Part shown: piece by piece, positions 24,614-33,312 of the stretch
Layout of the letters: each line of letters begins with the position of its first letter
Numbering within the stretch: the first letter of the stretch is position 1
Source: Bacteroides caecigallinarum
Lineage (GTDB): Bacteria; Bacteroidota; Bacteroidia; Bacteroidales; Bacteroidaceae
Assembly (NCBI RefSeq): GCF_021531075.1
Contig: NZ_JADYTJ010000017.1
Span: forward strand, 1-54,769
Direction of reading: 5' to 3'
DNA length: 54,769 bases
Made by a program: the position numbers and the translations under genes
Notes under the pieces: model-generated
What the model saw: only the letters and a program-made list of their open reading frames with translations
Database searches by the model: none
What the model was told of the DNA's origin: nothing

Positions 24614-26170
24614 ATGGAAAAAAACACTTTTCACTTGGGATTGATTTCAGCTGCGGCATTGCTCAGTGCATGTTCAGGTGGCGGTTCTAAAAATCAATCG
24701 GAAAACAAACAGAAGAATCCTAACGTAGTATTCCTTATAGCTGACGACCTTGGTATTGGCGATTTGAGTTGCTACGGTGCGACAAAAATCCAGACTCCAA
24801 ACATCGACCGTCTGGCAAGTCAGGGACTTCAGTTCGCAAATGCTTACACTACTTCTTCTACAAGTACACCTACTCGTTTTGGTATTCTTACCGGTATGTA
24901 CCCTTGGCGTCAGGAAAATACAGGTATCGCACCGGGTAACTCTGAATTGATTATCAATACAGAATGTACAACTATGGCCGATATGTTCAAGGCAGAAGGT
25001 TATGCTACTGCAGCCGTAGGTAAATGGCATCTCGGACTTGGCCCTAAGGGAGGAACAGATTTCAACGGACTTATCAAGCCTAATACTCAGGATATAGGTT
25101 TCGATTATGAATACATTATTCCGGCTACGGTTGACCGTGTGCCATGCGTGTTTGTAGAAAACGGACGCGTGGACGGACTTGACCCTAATGACCCTATAAC
25201 TGTCAGCTATGACCATAAGGTAGGAGACTGGCCTACAGGTAAGGAAAATCCTGAACTTGTCAAGCTTAAACCAAGTCAGGGACACAATAATACCATCATC
25301 AACGGTATTCCTCGCATAGGATGGATGACAGGCGGTAAGTCTGCACTGTGGGATGATGAAAAGATTGCTGATATCATTACTCAGAAGGCTAAGGACTTCA
25401 TAGTAAGCAACAAGGACACTACATTCTTCCTTTATATGGGAACTCAGGATGTACACGTACCTCGTGTACCGCATCCGAGATTTGCAGGAAAGAGTGGTAT
25501 GGGTACTCGTGGAGATGTTATCCTTCAGTTGGACTGGACAGTGGGCGAGATAATGAATACCCTTGACAGTCTGAATATTGCCGACAATACTATCTTCGTA
25601 TTCCTGAGTGATAATGGTGCCGTGATTGACGACGGTTATCAGGACCAGGCTCGTGAACTGCTGAACGGACATACTCCTATGTTGAATTATCGCGGTGGTA
25701 AGTATAGTGCATACGAAGCCGGTACACGTACTCCATTGCTCGTAAGATGGCCGGAGAAGATTAAGCCTGCCGTACAGGAAGGACTTTATTCTACTGTCGA
25801 TTTCTTTGCGTCATTCGCAGGACTGTTGGGTTATGAAATACCTGAAGGACAGGCTCCTGACAGCCGCAATTATCTGAACACTCTTATCGGAGCGGATACA
25901 AAGGGATGCGACTATGTAATCCAGCAGAATCTGCACAATACGCTTTCAATCCTGAAAGACGGTTGGAAATATATCGAAACAAGCGATAAGCCTGCGTTGG
26001 AGTATTGGACCAAGACTGAACTCGGCAACAGCAAGAATGTACAGCTTTATAATGTAGTTGACGACCCCTCTGAAAAGAAGAATGTAGCAAAGGAAAATCC
26101 TGAAATGACACTGGAACTTGAGAAACTGCTGATGGCAGAAAAGAACAAGTTTGAAAAGACTAAGATGTAA
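24614..26170 (+). CDS. S1-family sulfatase, serine-type, lipoprotein
   Basis: A 518-residue sulfatase with a lipoprotein signal ending LLSACS (Cys 20), so it is placed in the envelope. The metal-ligand start NVVFLIADDLGIGD and the activation motif S-T-P-T-R (Ser 84, within STSTPTRFGILTG) are clear. The Ser-type motif means that the formylglycine must be made by an anaerobic sulfatase-maturating enzyme (anSME) encoded elsewhere. Later active-site regions are GKWHLG and SDNGA. Sulfatases of this kind remove sulfate from mucin or glycosaminoglycan sugars. No glycan-degrading locus (susC/susD) is adjacent, so the substrate is unknown. Confidence 0.92.
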   Translation: MEKNTFHLGLISAAALLSACSGGGSKNQSENKQKNPNVVFLIADDLGIGDLSCYGATKIQTPNIDRLASQGLQFANAYTTSSTSTPTRFGILTGMYPWRQENTGIAPGNSELIINTECTTMADMFKAEGYATAAVGKWHLGLGPKGGTDFNGLIKPNTQDIGFDYEYIIPATVDRVPCVFVENGRVDGLDPNDPITVSYDHKVGDWPTGKENPELVKLKPSQGHNNTIINGIPRIGWMTGGKSALWDDEKIADIITQKAKDFIVSNKDTTFFLYMGTQDVHVPRVPHPRFAGKSGMGTRGDVILQLDWTVGEIMNTLDSLNIADNTIFVFLSDNGAVIDDGYQDQARELLNGHTPMLNYRGGKYSAYEAGTRTPLLVRWPEKIKPAVQEGLYSTVDFFASFAGLLGYEIPEGQAPDSRNYLNTLIGADTKGCDYVIQQNLHNTLSILKDGWKYIETSDKPALEYWTKTELGNSKNVQLYNVVDDPSEKKNVAKENPEMTLELEKLLMAEKNKFEKTKM

Positions 26171-26197
26171 AACAATCTTTTAATACTAAGATAGTAG

Positions 26198-26232
26198 CGC
26201 CCGATGAACGTATAATGAATGTTTGTCGGGCG
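26198..26232 (+). terminator. Hairpin after the sulfatase gene
   Basis: CGCCCGA (26198-26204) and TCGGGCG (26226-26232) form a 7-bp GC-rich stem with an internal region that can extend pairing. Only a weak T-rich tail follows. Confidence 0.5.
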
Positions 26233-26272
26233 TTCGTTGTATTTCAATGTTGTATGAAAGTATGATTATGCA

Positions 26273-26280
26273 TATTTTTG
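26273..26280 (+). promoter_or_regulatory. -7 promoter element of the PepSY gene
   Basis: TATTTTTG matches TAnnTTTG and lies 28 bases before the ATG at 26309. Confidence 0.5.
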
Positions 26281-26308
26281 TACCGGATTTCAATATTGAT
26301 ATTGTATA

Positions 26309-27781
26309 ATGAAACGCATAACCTGGAAAAAACATCATAAATGGTTCGGCATAATATTCGCTTTCTTCATGCTTATGTTCTGCCTGAGCGGGATAGTGCT
26401 CAATCATCGTGAGCTGGTGGCAGATATAAATGTAGGCAGAGATTACCTGCCGGATGATTATAAGTATAAGGACTGGAATCTTGGACTTCTTCGTGGCTCT
26501 GTAAGATGTAATGATAATAATGTATTTATCTATGGAAACAGTGGAGTCTGGAAGACTGATTCAACCGGACATTCTGTTTCTGATTTCAATAAAGGGCTGC
26601 CTGAAGGTGCCGATTTCCGTAACATAAAGGCTATGGTTCAGGTTCCGGACGGCTCTCTTTTTGTAGCAGGACAGTTTGGCCTGTATAGGAACGATGGAAA
26701 AGGATGGGAGAGTACCCCTCTTGTACTTTCGGCTCACGAACGTATCTCCGACCTTGTATTGAAAGAGGATACCATGGTTGTGGTGGGACGTTCGTATCTC
26801 TATACTTCTGTCAGTCCTTATAATGAATTCAGCAGATTGGAATTAAAGACTCCTGAAGGCTATGACGGTAAGGTTTCGCTTTTCCGAACCGTATGGCTGA
26901 TGCATAGCGGAGAGATGTTCGGTACTGTTGGGAAACTGATTATGGATGCTGTAGCTGTTATACTGATAGTGCTGTGTCTTACCGGGATTGCATACTGGCT
27001 TTTGCCTAAATATATAAGGAGAATCCGCAGGAGAGGTAAAACGGCCAAAGGGAGTACTCAGCTAATGAAGTCGTCGATTAACTGGCATGACAAACTTGGC
27101 AGATATACTTTCGTAATACTCATGTTCGTATCTTTTACCGGATGGTGCCTTCGTCCGCCTGTACTAATAGCACTTGTTTCTTTCCGTACTTCCGCTATCC
27201 CATATACCGTTGCAGACAGTGATAATGCCTGGAATGACAGACTGCGTATGCTTCGCTATGATGCCGAATATGGCGATTGGCTACTGTCTTCATCCGAAGG
27301 TATTTTCTCTTTAGCAACACTCCGGTCTGTTCCTGTGAAATTGGAGAAGACACCTCCTGTCAGTGTTATGGGACTTAATGTTTGGCAGAAAGATTCCTGT
27401 GGCAACTGGCTTACGGGTTCTTTCAGCGGAATGTATGTGTGGGACAGAAGCAGACAGGTTTCTACTGATTATTTCACCGGAGAAAAGGCAGAAGATGTTG
27501 CAGGTCCTCCGTTCGGGAAATATGCCGTATCGGGCTATTGCGATAATATAGGAGAAAAGCCTTTCGTAGTTGAGTATTACAAGGGTACGTCAGCACTATA
27601 TATGCCCGAAAATCTTTCTTCTCTGCCTATGTCTTTATGGAACTTTGCCCAGGAGATACATACGGGACGTATATATACCATCCTCGGACAAGGTACTCTT
27701 ATTTATATCTTCTTTGCCGGACTGGCAGCATTGTGGTGCATCTATACGGGTTTCGTTATCAGAAGGAAAAAGCGTGAGTAA
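26309..27781 (+). CDS. PepSY-associated transmembrane protein
   Basis: A 490-residue inner-membrane protein. The first helix KKHHKWFGIIFAFFMLMFCL is the classic start of PepSY-associated TM proteins. Further helices lie at about 205-230, 255-285 and near the C-terminus (IYIFFAGLAALWCIYTGFVI). Between them are two soluble regions with a propeller-like periplasmic domain pattern (repeated GVWKTDSTG, GLYRNDGKG). Such proteins are tied to iron or redox metabolism (siderophore reductase-like). No partner gene is adjacent, as an ArsR unit begins 108 bp downstream. Confidence 0.8.
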   Translation: MKRITWKKHHKWFGIIFAFFMLMFCLSGIVLNHRELVADINVGRDYLPDDYKYKDWNLGLLRGSVRCNDNNVFIYGNSGVWKTDSTGHSVSDFNKGLPEGADFRNIKAMVQVPDGSLFVAGQFGLYRNDGKGWESTPLVLSAHERISDLVLKEDTMVVVGRSYLYTSVSPYNEFSRLELKTPEGYDGKVSLFRTVWLMHSGEMFGTVGKLIMDAVAVILIVLCLTGIAYWLLPKYIRRIRRRGKTAKGSTQLMKSSINWHDKLGRYTFVILMFVSFTGWCLRPPVLIALVSFRTSAIPYTVADSDNAWNDRLRMLRYDAEYGDWLLSSSEGIFSLATLRSVPVKLEKTPPVSVMGLNVWQKDSCGNWLTGSFSGMYVWDRSRQVSTDYFTGEKAEDVAGPPFGKYAVSGYCDNIGEKPFVVEYYKGTSALYMPENLSSLPMSLWNFAQEIHTGRIYTILGQGTLIYIFFAGLAALWCIYTGFVIRRKKRE

Positions 27782-27833
27782 TAAATGTCTTATAGGAAAA
27801 TGTTTATTTTTTTCTCATAAATCAAGAAAAAGA

Positions 27834-27864
27834 TTTGTTTGTTTGAATATTATTCGTAATTTTG
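27834..27864 (+). promoter_or_regulatory. arsR promoter, TTTG-N19-TAnnTTTG
   Basis: TTTG at 27834-27837 is 19 bp from TAATTTTG at 27857-27864, an excellent Bacteroides promoter. The -7 element is exactly the 8-bp spacer of the ArsR operator. Confidence 0.75.
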
Positions 27865-27880
27865 CGAACAATATTCAAAC
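27841..27880. promoter_or_regulatory. ArsR-type operator around the -7 element
   Basis: GTTTGAATATTATTCG (27841-27856) and CGAACAATATTCAAAC (27865-27880) are inverse copies matching at 15 of 16 positions, separated by the 8-bp -7 element. The arrangement is expected for direct steric repression by ArsR. Confidence 0.75.
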
Positions 27881-27889
27881 ATACTATTA

Positions 27890-28216
27890 ATGGCGAACAA
27901 AAACTATACAGAAGAGCAGGAGAAAATGGCACGTTTTGCCAAGGCAATGGGGCATCCTGCACGTATGGCTATTCTGGAGTTCCTTTTGCGTCAGGAAACA
28001 TGCTTTTTTGGCGATATCCACGAAGAACTGCCTATAGCCAAAGCCACAGTGTCACAGCATCTTAAGGAACTTAAGGAGGCCGGACTGATACAGGGAGAGA
28101 TAGAGACTCCGAAGGTGAAATACTGCATCAACAGAGAGAGCTGGGAGCTTGCAGGAAAGATGTTTTCTGCGTTCTTCGGTCAGTCTGTGTGCAAGAAAGA
28201 GAGTTGCTGCGGATAA
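27890..28216 (+). CDS. arsR: ArsR-family metal(loid)-responsive repressor
   Basis: A 108-residue winged-helix repressor with [20 protein letters not shown] and the recognition helix in [20 protein letters not shown]. Metalloid binding probably uses the Cys near the start of the HTH (TCFFGD) together with C-terminal cysteines (CKKESCCG), which resemble arsenite-binding tails of Bacteroides ArsR. It sits at the head of an arsenic-type cluster, with its operator in its own promoter and a similar core before the next gene. A terminator overlaps its stop codon, so it is mostly transcribed alone. Confidence 0.9.
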   Translation: MANKNYTEEQEKMARFAKAMGHPARMAILEFLLRQETCFFGDIHEELPIAKATVSQHLKELKEAGLIQGEIETPKVKYCINRESWELAGKMFSAFFGQSVCKKESCCG

Positions 28217-28231
28217 GCAGCATCTTTTTTT
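28205..28231 (+). terminator. Terminator overlapping the arsR stop codon
   Basis: TGCTGC (28205-28210) pairs with GCAGCA (28217-28222), and the 6-nt loop contains the arsR stop TAA. A run of T follows. The resistance genes downstream therefore need their own start site. Confidence 0.75.
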
Positions 28232-28242
28232 TGCTTTCTTTG

Positions 28243-28258
28243 TTCGTAATTTGACGAA
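28243..28258. promoter_or_regulatory. Second ArsR-like operator core, before the arsF-like gene
   Basis: TTCG-TAATTTGA-CGAA repeats the core TTCG-TAATTTTG-CGAA of the arsR operator with the same 8-bp spacing. This suggests that ArsR also controls the downstream resistance genes. The longer flanking arms are not conserved. Confidence 0.55.
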
Positions 28259-28290
28259 ATACTAATAACGTCAATAAACTGAAAAGTTAT

Positions 28291-28734
28291 ATGAAGAAAA
28301 TTGTATTAATGGCCGTAGCCTGCCTAACTTTGGCTTCGTGCGGAATGGGCACAAAGAACGAATCGTCTGCACAGGGAGTGGAAGTGGGAGTACCTGCCCG
28401 CGACTGTGTGGAAGTGTTGTATTTTCATGGCAAACAAAGATGTGCCACATGTATGGCGATTGAAAAGAATGCCTCAGAAGCAGTATCAAAAGAGTTTGCC
28501 GAGGAGATTAAGAAAGGCGATGTGGTGTTCAGGGTGATAGATATCACAAAGGAAGAGAATGAGGCTATAGCAGAGAAGTATGAGGTAACATGGTCGTCAC
28601 TCTTTGTGGTAGGACATAAGGATGGCAAGGAAAGTGTGGAGAATATGACAGATTTCGCATTCAATAATGCCAGACAGTCGCCTGATGAGTTCAAGAACGG
28701 TGTAGTAGCCACAGTTAGGGAAATGCTTAAATAA
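28291..28734 (+). CDS. Thioredoxin-like lipoprotein, ArsF-like
   Basis: A 147-residue protein with a lipoprotein signal ending LASC (about residue 17) and a thioredoxin-like domain with the CxxC pair RCATC near residue 52. It resembles proteins called ArsF in Bacteroides arsenic operons and in Shewanella nitrophenylarsenical reduction. It probably sits in the periplasm and passes electrons for reduction of an arsenical. It lies 9 bp before the ArsG/CcdA-like membrane gene, a natural electron supplier across the membrane. Confidence 0.8.
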   Translation: MKKIVLMAVACLTLASCGMGTKNESSAQGVEVGVPARDCVEVLYFHGKQRCATCMAIEKNASEAVSKEFAEEIKKGDVVFRVIDITKEENEAIAEKYEVTWSSLFVVGHKDGKESVENMTDFAFNNARQSPDEFKNGVVATVREMLK

Positions 28735-28743
28735 CCGGCCGTT

Positions 28744-29457
28744 ATGGATTGGCTACAGAATTTGCTTGACAATAGTTCGACTCCCGTTCTGACGGCTTTC
28801 CTTCTCGGACTTCTTACAGCCATTTCGCCTTGTCCGCTTGCCACCAATATAGCGGCTGTAGGATTTATTGGCCGAAATATCGAGAATAGGAAACGCGTTT
28901 TCATCAACGGACTGCTGTATACGCTGGGGCGTGTGCTTTCGTATACTCTGCTCGGAGTAGTGCTGATAATGATTCTAAGAGAAGGTTCCAGTATGTTCGG
29001 CATACAGAAAACCATAGGTACGTGGGGCGAACTTCTTATCGGACCGATGCTCCTCATTATAGGATTGTTCATGCTTTGGGGCGACAGGCTCAATCTGCCT
29101 AAGTTCGGTTTTAACGGTAATGCCGAAGGTCTTGCCAGAAAGGGTGGTGTAGGGGCATTGCTCATCGGAGTGCTGTTCGCACTGGCTTTCTGCCCCACAA
29201 GCGGTGTGTTCTATTTCGGTATGCTCATACCGATGTCTGCCACTGCTACAGCAGGCTATCTGCTTCCGGCTGTATTTGCCGTTGCTACAGCCATTCCGGT
29301 TCTTGTAGTGGCGTGGATACTGGCTTTCAGTGTTCAGCAGATGAGCAGTTTCTACGGACGCATAAAAACCGTACAGAAGTGGCTGAACATAATCGTTGGG
29401 ATACTATTCATCGTAATAGGTATATACTATTGTTTTGTAATGTTTTTTGATAAATAA
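28744..29457 (+). CDS. CcdA/DsbD-like membrane protein, ArsG-like
   Basis: A 237-residue protein with about six membrane helices of the DsbD/CcdA superfamily. The first helix has ISPCPLATN, and the fourth has FCPTSGVFYFG, giving the conserved membrane-embedded Cys-Pro pair that relays electrons across the bilayer. Similar proteins are labelled ArsG, an exporter of aminophenylarsenicals. Between two thioredoxin-like genes, electron transfer to the ArsF-like lipoprotein or direct efflux are both possible. The sequence favours a redox-relay fold. Confidence 0.8.
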   Translation: MDWLQNLLDNSSTPVLTAFLLGLLTAISPCPLATNIAAVGFIGRNIENRKRVFINGLLYTLGRVLSYTLLGVVLIMILREGSSMFGIQKTIGTWGELLIGPMLLIIGLFMLWGDRLNLPKFGFNGNAEGLARKGGVGALLIGVLFALAFCPTSGVFYFGMLIPMSATATAGYLLPAVFAVATAIPVLVVAWILAFSVQQMSSFYGRIKTVQKWLNIIVGILFIVIGIYYCFVMFFDK

Positions 29458-29469
29458 ACTTATAGAAGT

Positions 29470-29703
29470 ATGGAAATTAAAGTATTAGGACCGGGTTGCA
29501 GCAAGTGTAAGACAACCTATCAGGTGGTAGAGAAAGTAATAAAGGAAAACAATCTGGATGTGAAACTCACCAAGGTGGAAGATATCATGGAAATGATGAA
29601 CTACAATATCATGACTACTCCTGCCATAGTTGTGGACGAGGTAGTGAAGATTAAGGGTAAGGTTCCTACAGAAAGCGAAGTAAAAGAAATTTTAGGTATT
29701 TAA
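29470..29703 (+). CDS. Small thioredoxin-like redox protein
   Basis: A 77-residue glutaredoxin-like protein of the MTH895/TM0996 type. Its active site is CSKC (GPGCSKCKTTYQ), with a cis-Pro segment in MTTPAIVVDEVV. It has no signal peptide and so is cytoplasmic. It could donate electrons to the neighbouring CcdA-like protein or to ArsC. Spacing to both neighbours is very short (12 bp and 4 bp). Confidence 0.88.
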   Translation: MEIKVLGPGCSKCKTTYQVVEKVIKENNLDVKLTKVEDIMEMMNYNIMTTPAIVVDEVVKIKGKVPTESEVKEILGI

Positions 29704-29707
29704 AAAT

Positions 29708-30676
29708 ATGATACAGGATTTTGCCGACTGGCTGGTTTATGGTATATTCGGCCTTGATGCCGGAACATCTCTTGGTGTGGCTGTAAACTTCTTTTTCTAC
29801 GACACCATAAAGATACTTATTCTACTGTTCTTTATCAGCGTACTGATGGGCATAATAAACGCATATTTCCCTATCGAGCGTTTGAGAAACTATCTTGTCA
29901 CACACAAGATGTACGGACTTCAGTATCTGCTGGCATCTATATTCGGAGCAATGACCCCGTTCTGTTCCTGCTCCTCGATACCATTGTTCATCGGTTTCGT
30001 CAAGGGAGGAATACCTTTGGGAGTGACATTTGCCTTTCTGATAACATCGCCGTTGGTCAATGAAGTGGCAGTAGCCATGTTCTTCGGCTCATTCGGGCTG
30101 AAAGTTACTTTGATTTATGTCATCAGCGGTATATTGCTTGGAGTGATAGGCGGTTTCGTATTGGGTAAGATGAACCTTTCTCCATATCTCAGCGAGTGGG
30201 TAAGGCAGATACAGGCCAACTCGTCCGCACAGGCTGAGGAGTGGGAGAAGGACCACACTACATTTTTCAAGCGCTTGCCTTCTATAGTACGCGATGCATG
30301 GAAGATAGTGAGCGGGGTGCTGATTTATATCATTATAGGTATCGGTATAGGAGCCTTTATGCACGGTTTCGTTCCTGAAGGATTTTTCGAGCAGTATATG
30401 TCGAAAGACAACTGGTATGCCGTTCCGCTTTCTGTGATACTAGCAGTGCCTATGTATGCCAATGCTGCAGGAATAGTTCCTATGATAGGGGTGTTCGTTG
30501 CCAAGGGAGTACCTATGGGAACAGCCATAGCATTTATGATGGCTGTGGTAGGTCTGTCACTGCCCGAAGCCACACTGCTCAAGAAAGTAATGACATGGCG
30601 GTTGATAGGTATATTTTTCGGAACTGTAGCCTTTTTTATAATTTTGTCGGGCTATCTGTTCAATTATATACTGTAG
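29708..30676 (+). CDS. ArsP-like permease (SO_0444/DUF318 family)
   Basis: A 322-residue inner-membrane permease with about eight helices. The hallmark TPFCSCSSIPLFIGFVKGGI and the second half-repeat VPMYANAAGIVPMIG match the ArsP/DUF318 family, whose members export trivalent organoarsenicals; related SO_0444 proteins are proposed Cu/Zn exporters. The Cys pair in FCSCS is the expected metalloid site. Its place in an ArsR-controlled cluster with ArsC supports arsenical export. Confidence 0.87.
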   Translation: MIQDFADWLVYGIFGLDAGTSLGVAVNFFFYDTIKILILLFFISVLMGIINAYFPIERLRNYLVTHKMYGLQYLLASIFGAMTPFCSCSSIPLFIGFVKGGIPLGVTFAFLITSPLVNEVAVAMFFGSFGLKVTLIYVISGILLGVIGGFVLGKMNLSPYLSEWVRQIQANSSAQAEEWEKDHTTFFKRLPSIVRDAWKIVSGVLIYIIIGIGIGAFMHGFVPEGFFEQYMSKDNWYAVPLSVILAVPMYANAAGIVPMIGVFVAKGVPMGTAIAFMMAVVGLSLPEATLLKKVMTWRLIGIFFGTVAFFIILSGYLFNYIL

Positions 30677-30719
30677 TATGAAATAACAAACCAACAAACT
30701 TAAAAACTCATAAACTCAC

Positions 30720-31175
30720 ATGAAAATATTGATTCTTTGTACAGGAAACAGTTGCCGCAGTCAGATGGCACATGGTTTTCTCCAATCGTTTGATGATACA
30801 TTGGAAGTCTATTCCGGAGGCACTGAACCAGCTGCACAGGTTAACCCAAAGGCAGTAGAGGTGATGAAGGAAGTAGGGATAGACATCAGCAATCACGTAC
30901 CCACTCATGTAAATACTTACCTTGACAGCGAATGGGACTATGTGATAACCGTATGTGGAGGAGCAAACGAGAGTTGCCCTGCATTTACCGGTAAGGTAGG
31001 AAAACGTCTCCACATAGGTTTCGACGATCCGTCGCATGCAACCGGTACAGAGGAATTCATTAACTCCGAATTCCGCAGAGTGCGCGATGAGATAAAGAAC
31101 GGTTTCGCCCGTTTCTATATTACGGAGATCAAGAAGCAGGAACTGCCTAAATGCTCCTGCGGAGGTAAATGCTGA
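30720..31175 (+). CDS. arsC: Arsenate reductase, low-molecular-weight phosphatase type
   Basis: A 151-residue cytoplasmic enzyme that reduces arsenate to arsenite. The P-loop CX5R is LCTGNSCRSQMAHG (Cys about residue 8), followed by the VITVCGGANESCPAF segment with the further redox cysteines of thioredoxin-linked ArsC. The C-terminal tail CSCGGKC is an unusual extra metal-binding-like sequence. It ends the arsenic-type cluster, 43 bp after the permease. Confidence 0.9.
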   Translation: MKILILCTGNSCRSQMAHGFLQSFDDTLEVYSGGTEPAAQVNPKAVEVMKEVGIDISNHVPTHVNTYLDSEWDYVITVCGGANESCPAFTGKVGKRLHIGFDDPSHATGTEEFINSEFRRVRDEIKNGFARFYITEIKKQELPKCSCGGKC

Positions 31176-31231
31176 TAAAGATAAAAACATTGTGTTACGG
31201 TGCAGATGTGTTAAAATGTATAGTTCCACTA

Positions 31232-31262
31232 TTGTAAACAAAGAAATATGTCATTATCTTTG
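31232..31262 (+). promoter_or_regulatory. Promoter of the DUF4954 gene
   Basis: TTG at 31232-31234 is 20 bp from TATCTTTG at 31255-31262 (TAnnTTTG), 26 bases before the ATG at 31289. Confidence 0.6.
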
Positions 31263-31288
31263 CCATAAAAGAATGAAAAACAAGTGAA

Positions 31289-33289
31289 ATGAATTTTATG
31301 GAACATACTTTTAGAAATCTCACAGTAGCCGAGATTGATACACTCATTGCACAGGGATGTTGTGCCGACAATTGGTCGGACGTAACAGTGGCCGAAGGCT
31401 TTAATGCCTTGAAGGTCTGGAATGTAAGAATGTCCGGCAAGATAAGGATAGGGGAGCTTAACGGCGAATTTACCCTTGCCGGTGGAGTAAAGAAATCTTC
31501 CGGAATAAGGAACGCCACATTGCACAATGTGACTATAGGCGATGGTTGCTGTATTGAGAATGTAAAGAACTACATTGCCAATTACATTATATCCGACAAG
31601 GTTTTTATAGAAAATGTAGACTGCATGATAGTGGACAAACGTTCCACTTTCGGAAATGGTACAGAGGTGTCCGTATTGAGTGAAACTGGTGGAAGAGAGG
31701 TAATAATTCATGACAAATTATCTGCCCATGAGGCTTATATAGCTGCCATGTACAGACATCGTCCGGACCTGGCAGCCATGATGAAATCGCTTGTCATGAA
31801 ATATGCCGACGAGATAGCTTCGGAATACGGATATGTGGGCAATAATGCCATGATTGTAGATACCGGATACATCAAGAATGTACGTATAGGCAGTTTCTGC
31901 AAGATAGAAGGTGCAGGACGACTGAAAAACGGTAGTCTGAACAGTAACGAAAGTGCTCCTATACATATCGGTTATGGCGTAATCTGCGACGATTTCATTG
32001 TTTCCAGCGGTTCGCACATTGAGGACGGTACCATGCTCACCAGATGTTTCGTAGGACAGGCCTGCCATATGGGACATAACTACTCTGCTTCCGATTCTCT
32101 TTTCTTCTGCAACTGTCAGGAAGAGAACGGCGAGGCTTGTGCCATCTTTGCAGGGCCCTTCACCGTCACTCACCATAAGTCGACACTCCTTATAGCCGGA
32201 ATGTTCTCGTTCATGAATGCCGGTTCTGGTTCGAACCAGAGTAACCATATGTATAAGTTGGGACCTATCCACCAGGGTATCATGGAGAGAGGTGCCAAGA
32301 CTGCTTCGGATTCTTATATCCTGTGGCCTGCACGCATCGGAGCTTTCTCGCTTGTTATGGGACGCCATGTGGCTCATCCTGACACCACAAATCTGCCTTT
32401 CTCATATCTTATAGAAGAGAAGAATACCACATACCTTATGCCCGGTGTAAACCTCCGCAGTGTGGGAACCATTCGCGATGCTCAGAAGTGGCCTAAGCGT
32501 GACAACAGAAAAGACCCTTGCCGCATGGATAAGGTGAACTACAATCTCCTCAGTCCATATACCATACAGAAGATGTTCAAGGGCCGTGAGATTCTGAAAG
32601 ACCTTGCGAGGGTATCGGGCGAAACATCCGAAACATATTCATATCAGAGTGCGAAAATCAAGAATTCATCGCTGAACAAGGGTATAAAGTTCTATGAGAC
32701 AGGTATTACCAAGTTCCTGGGAAACTCCGTTATCAAGCGTCTGGAAATAACAGAATTCAAGAATGACGAGGAAATACGTGCAAGGCTAAAGCCGGACACT
32801 GCCATAGGAACAGGCGAGTGGGTAGACGTTTCGGGACTTATTGCTCCACGCAGTGAGATAGACCGTCTGATGGCAGACATTGAATGTGGTGTGCTTGATT
32901 CGGTTGAGAAGATTGATGCACGCCTTACAGAGATGCACAATAATTATTATACCTACGAATGGACTTGGGCTTACGAAAAGATGCTTGAGTTCTTTGGACT
33001 GAATGCCGACGAAATAACCAAAGAGGATATTATCCGTATAGTGGAAAAGTGGAAAGAAGCCGTAATAGGACTTGACAGAATGGTCTACGAAGATGCCAAG
33101 AAGGAATTCTCCCTTTCTGCCATGACAGGTTTCGGAGCTGATGGAACGAGAGAAGAACAAAGACTTGATTTCGAGCAGGTTAGAGGAGATTTTGAAAGCA
33201 ATCCGTTCGTTAAGGCTGTCCTTGAACATATTAAGGTGAAAGGCGAATTGGGCGACGAACTGATATCTAGAATGGGCAGAGTGGGATAA
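31289..33289 (+). CDS. DUF4954 protein with left-handed beta-helix-like region
   Basis: A 666-residue Bacteroidetes-type protein beginning FRNLTVAEIDTLIAQGC. Residues about 60-380 contain repeated hexapeptide-like turns (for example IGDGCCIENV, IGSFCKIEGAG, IGYGVICDDFIVSSG, GQACHMGHNYSASDS) of a left-handed beta-helix, as in sugar nucleotidyl- and acyltransferases. The C-terminal 250 residues are helical. The family is annotated only as DUF4954, with no assigned reaction. The gene stands alone with its own promoter. A nucleotide-sugar role would be a guess. Confidence 0.82.
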   Translation: MNFMEHTFRNLTVAEIDTLIAQGCCADNWSDVTVAEGFNALKVWNVRMSGKIRIGELNGEFTLAGGVKKSSGIRNATLHNVTIGDGCCIENVKNYIANYIISDKVFIENVDCMIVDKRSTFGNGTEVSVLSETGGREVIIHDKLSAHEAYIAAMYRHRPDLAAMMKSLVMKYADEIASEYGYVGNNAMIVDTGYIKNVRIGSFCKIEGAGRLKNGSLNSNESAPIHIGYGVICDDFIVSSGSHIEDGTMLTRCFVGQACHMGHNYSASDSLFFCNCQEENGEACAIFAGPFTVTHHKSTLLIAGMFSFMNAGSGSNQSNHMYKLGPIHQGIMERGAKTASDSYILWPARIGAFSLVMGRHVAHPDTTNLPFSYLIEEKNTTYLMPGVNLRSVGTIRDAQKWPKRDNRKDPCRMDKVNYNLLSPYTIQKMFKGREILKDLARVSGETSETYSYQSAKIKNSSLNKGIKFYETGITKFLGNSVIKRLEITEFKNDEEIRARLKPDTAIGTGEWVDVSGLIAPRSEIDRLMADIECGVLDSVEKIDARLTEMHNNYYTYEWTWAYEKMLEFFGLNADEITKEDIIRIVEKWKEAVIGLDRMVYEDAKKEFSLSAMTGFGADGTREEQRLDFEQVRGDFESNPFVKAVLEHIKVKGELGDELISRMGRVG

Positions 33290-33312
33290 ACACAGATAGC
33301 CCGTCTGTAGGC

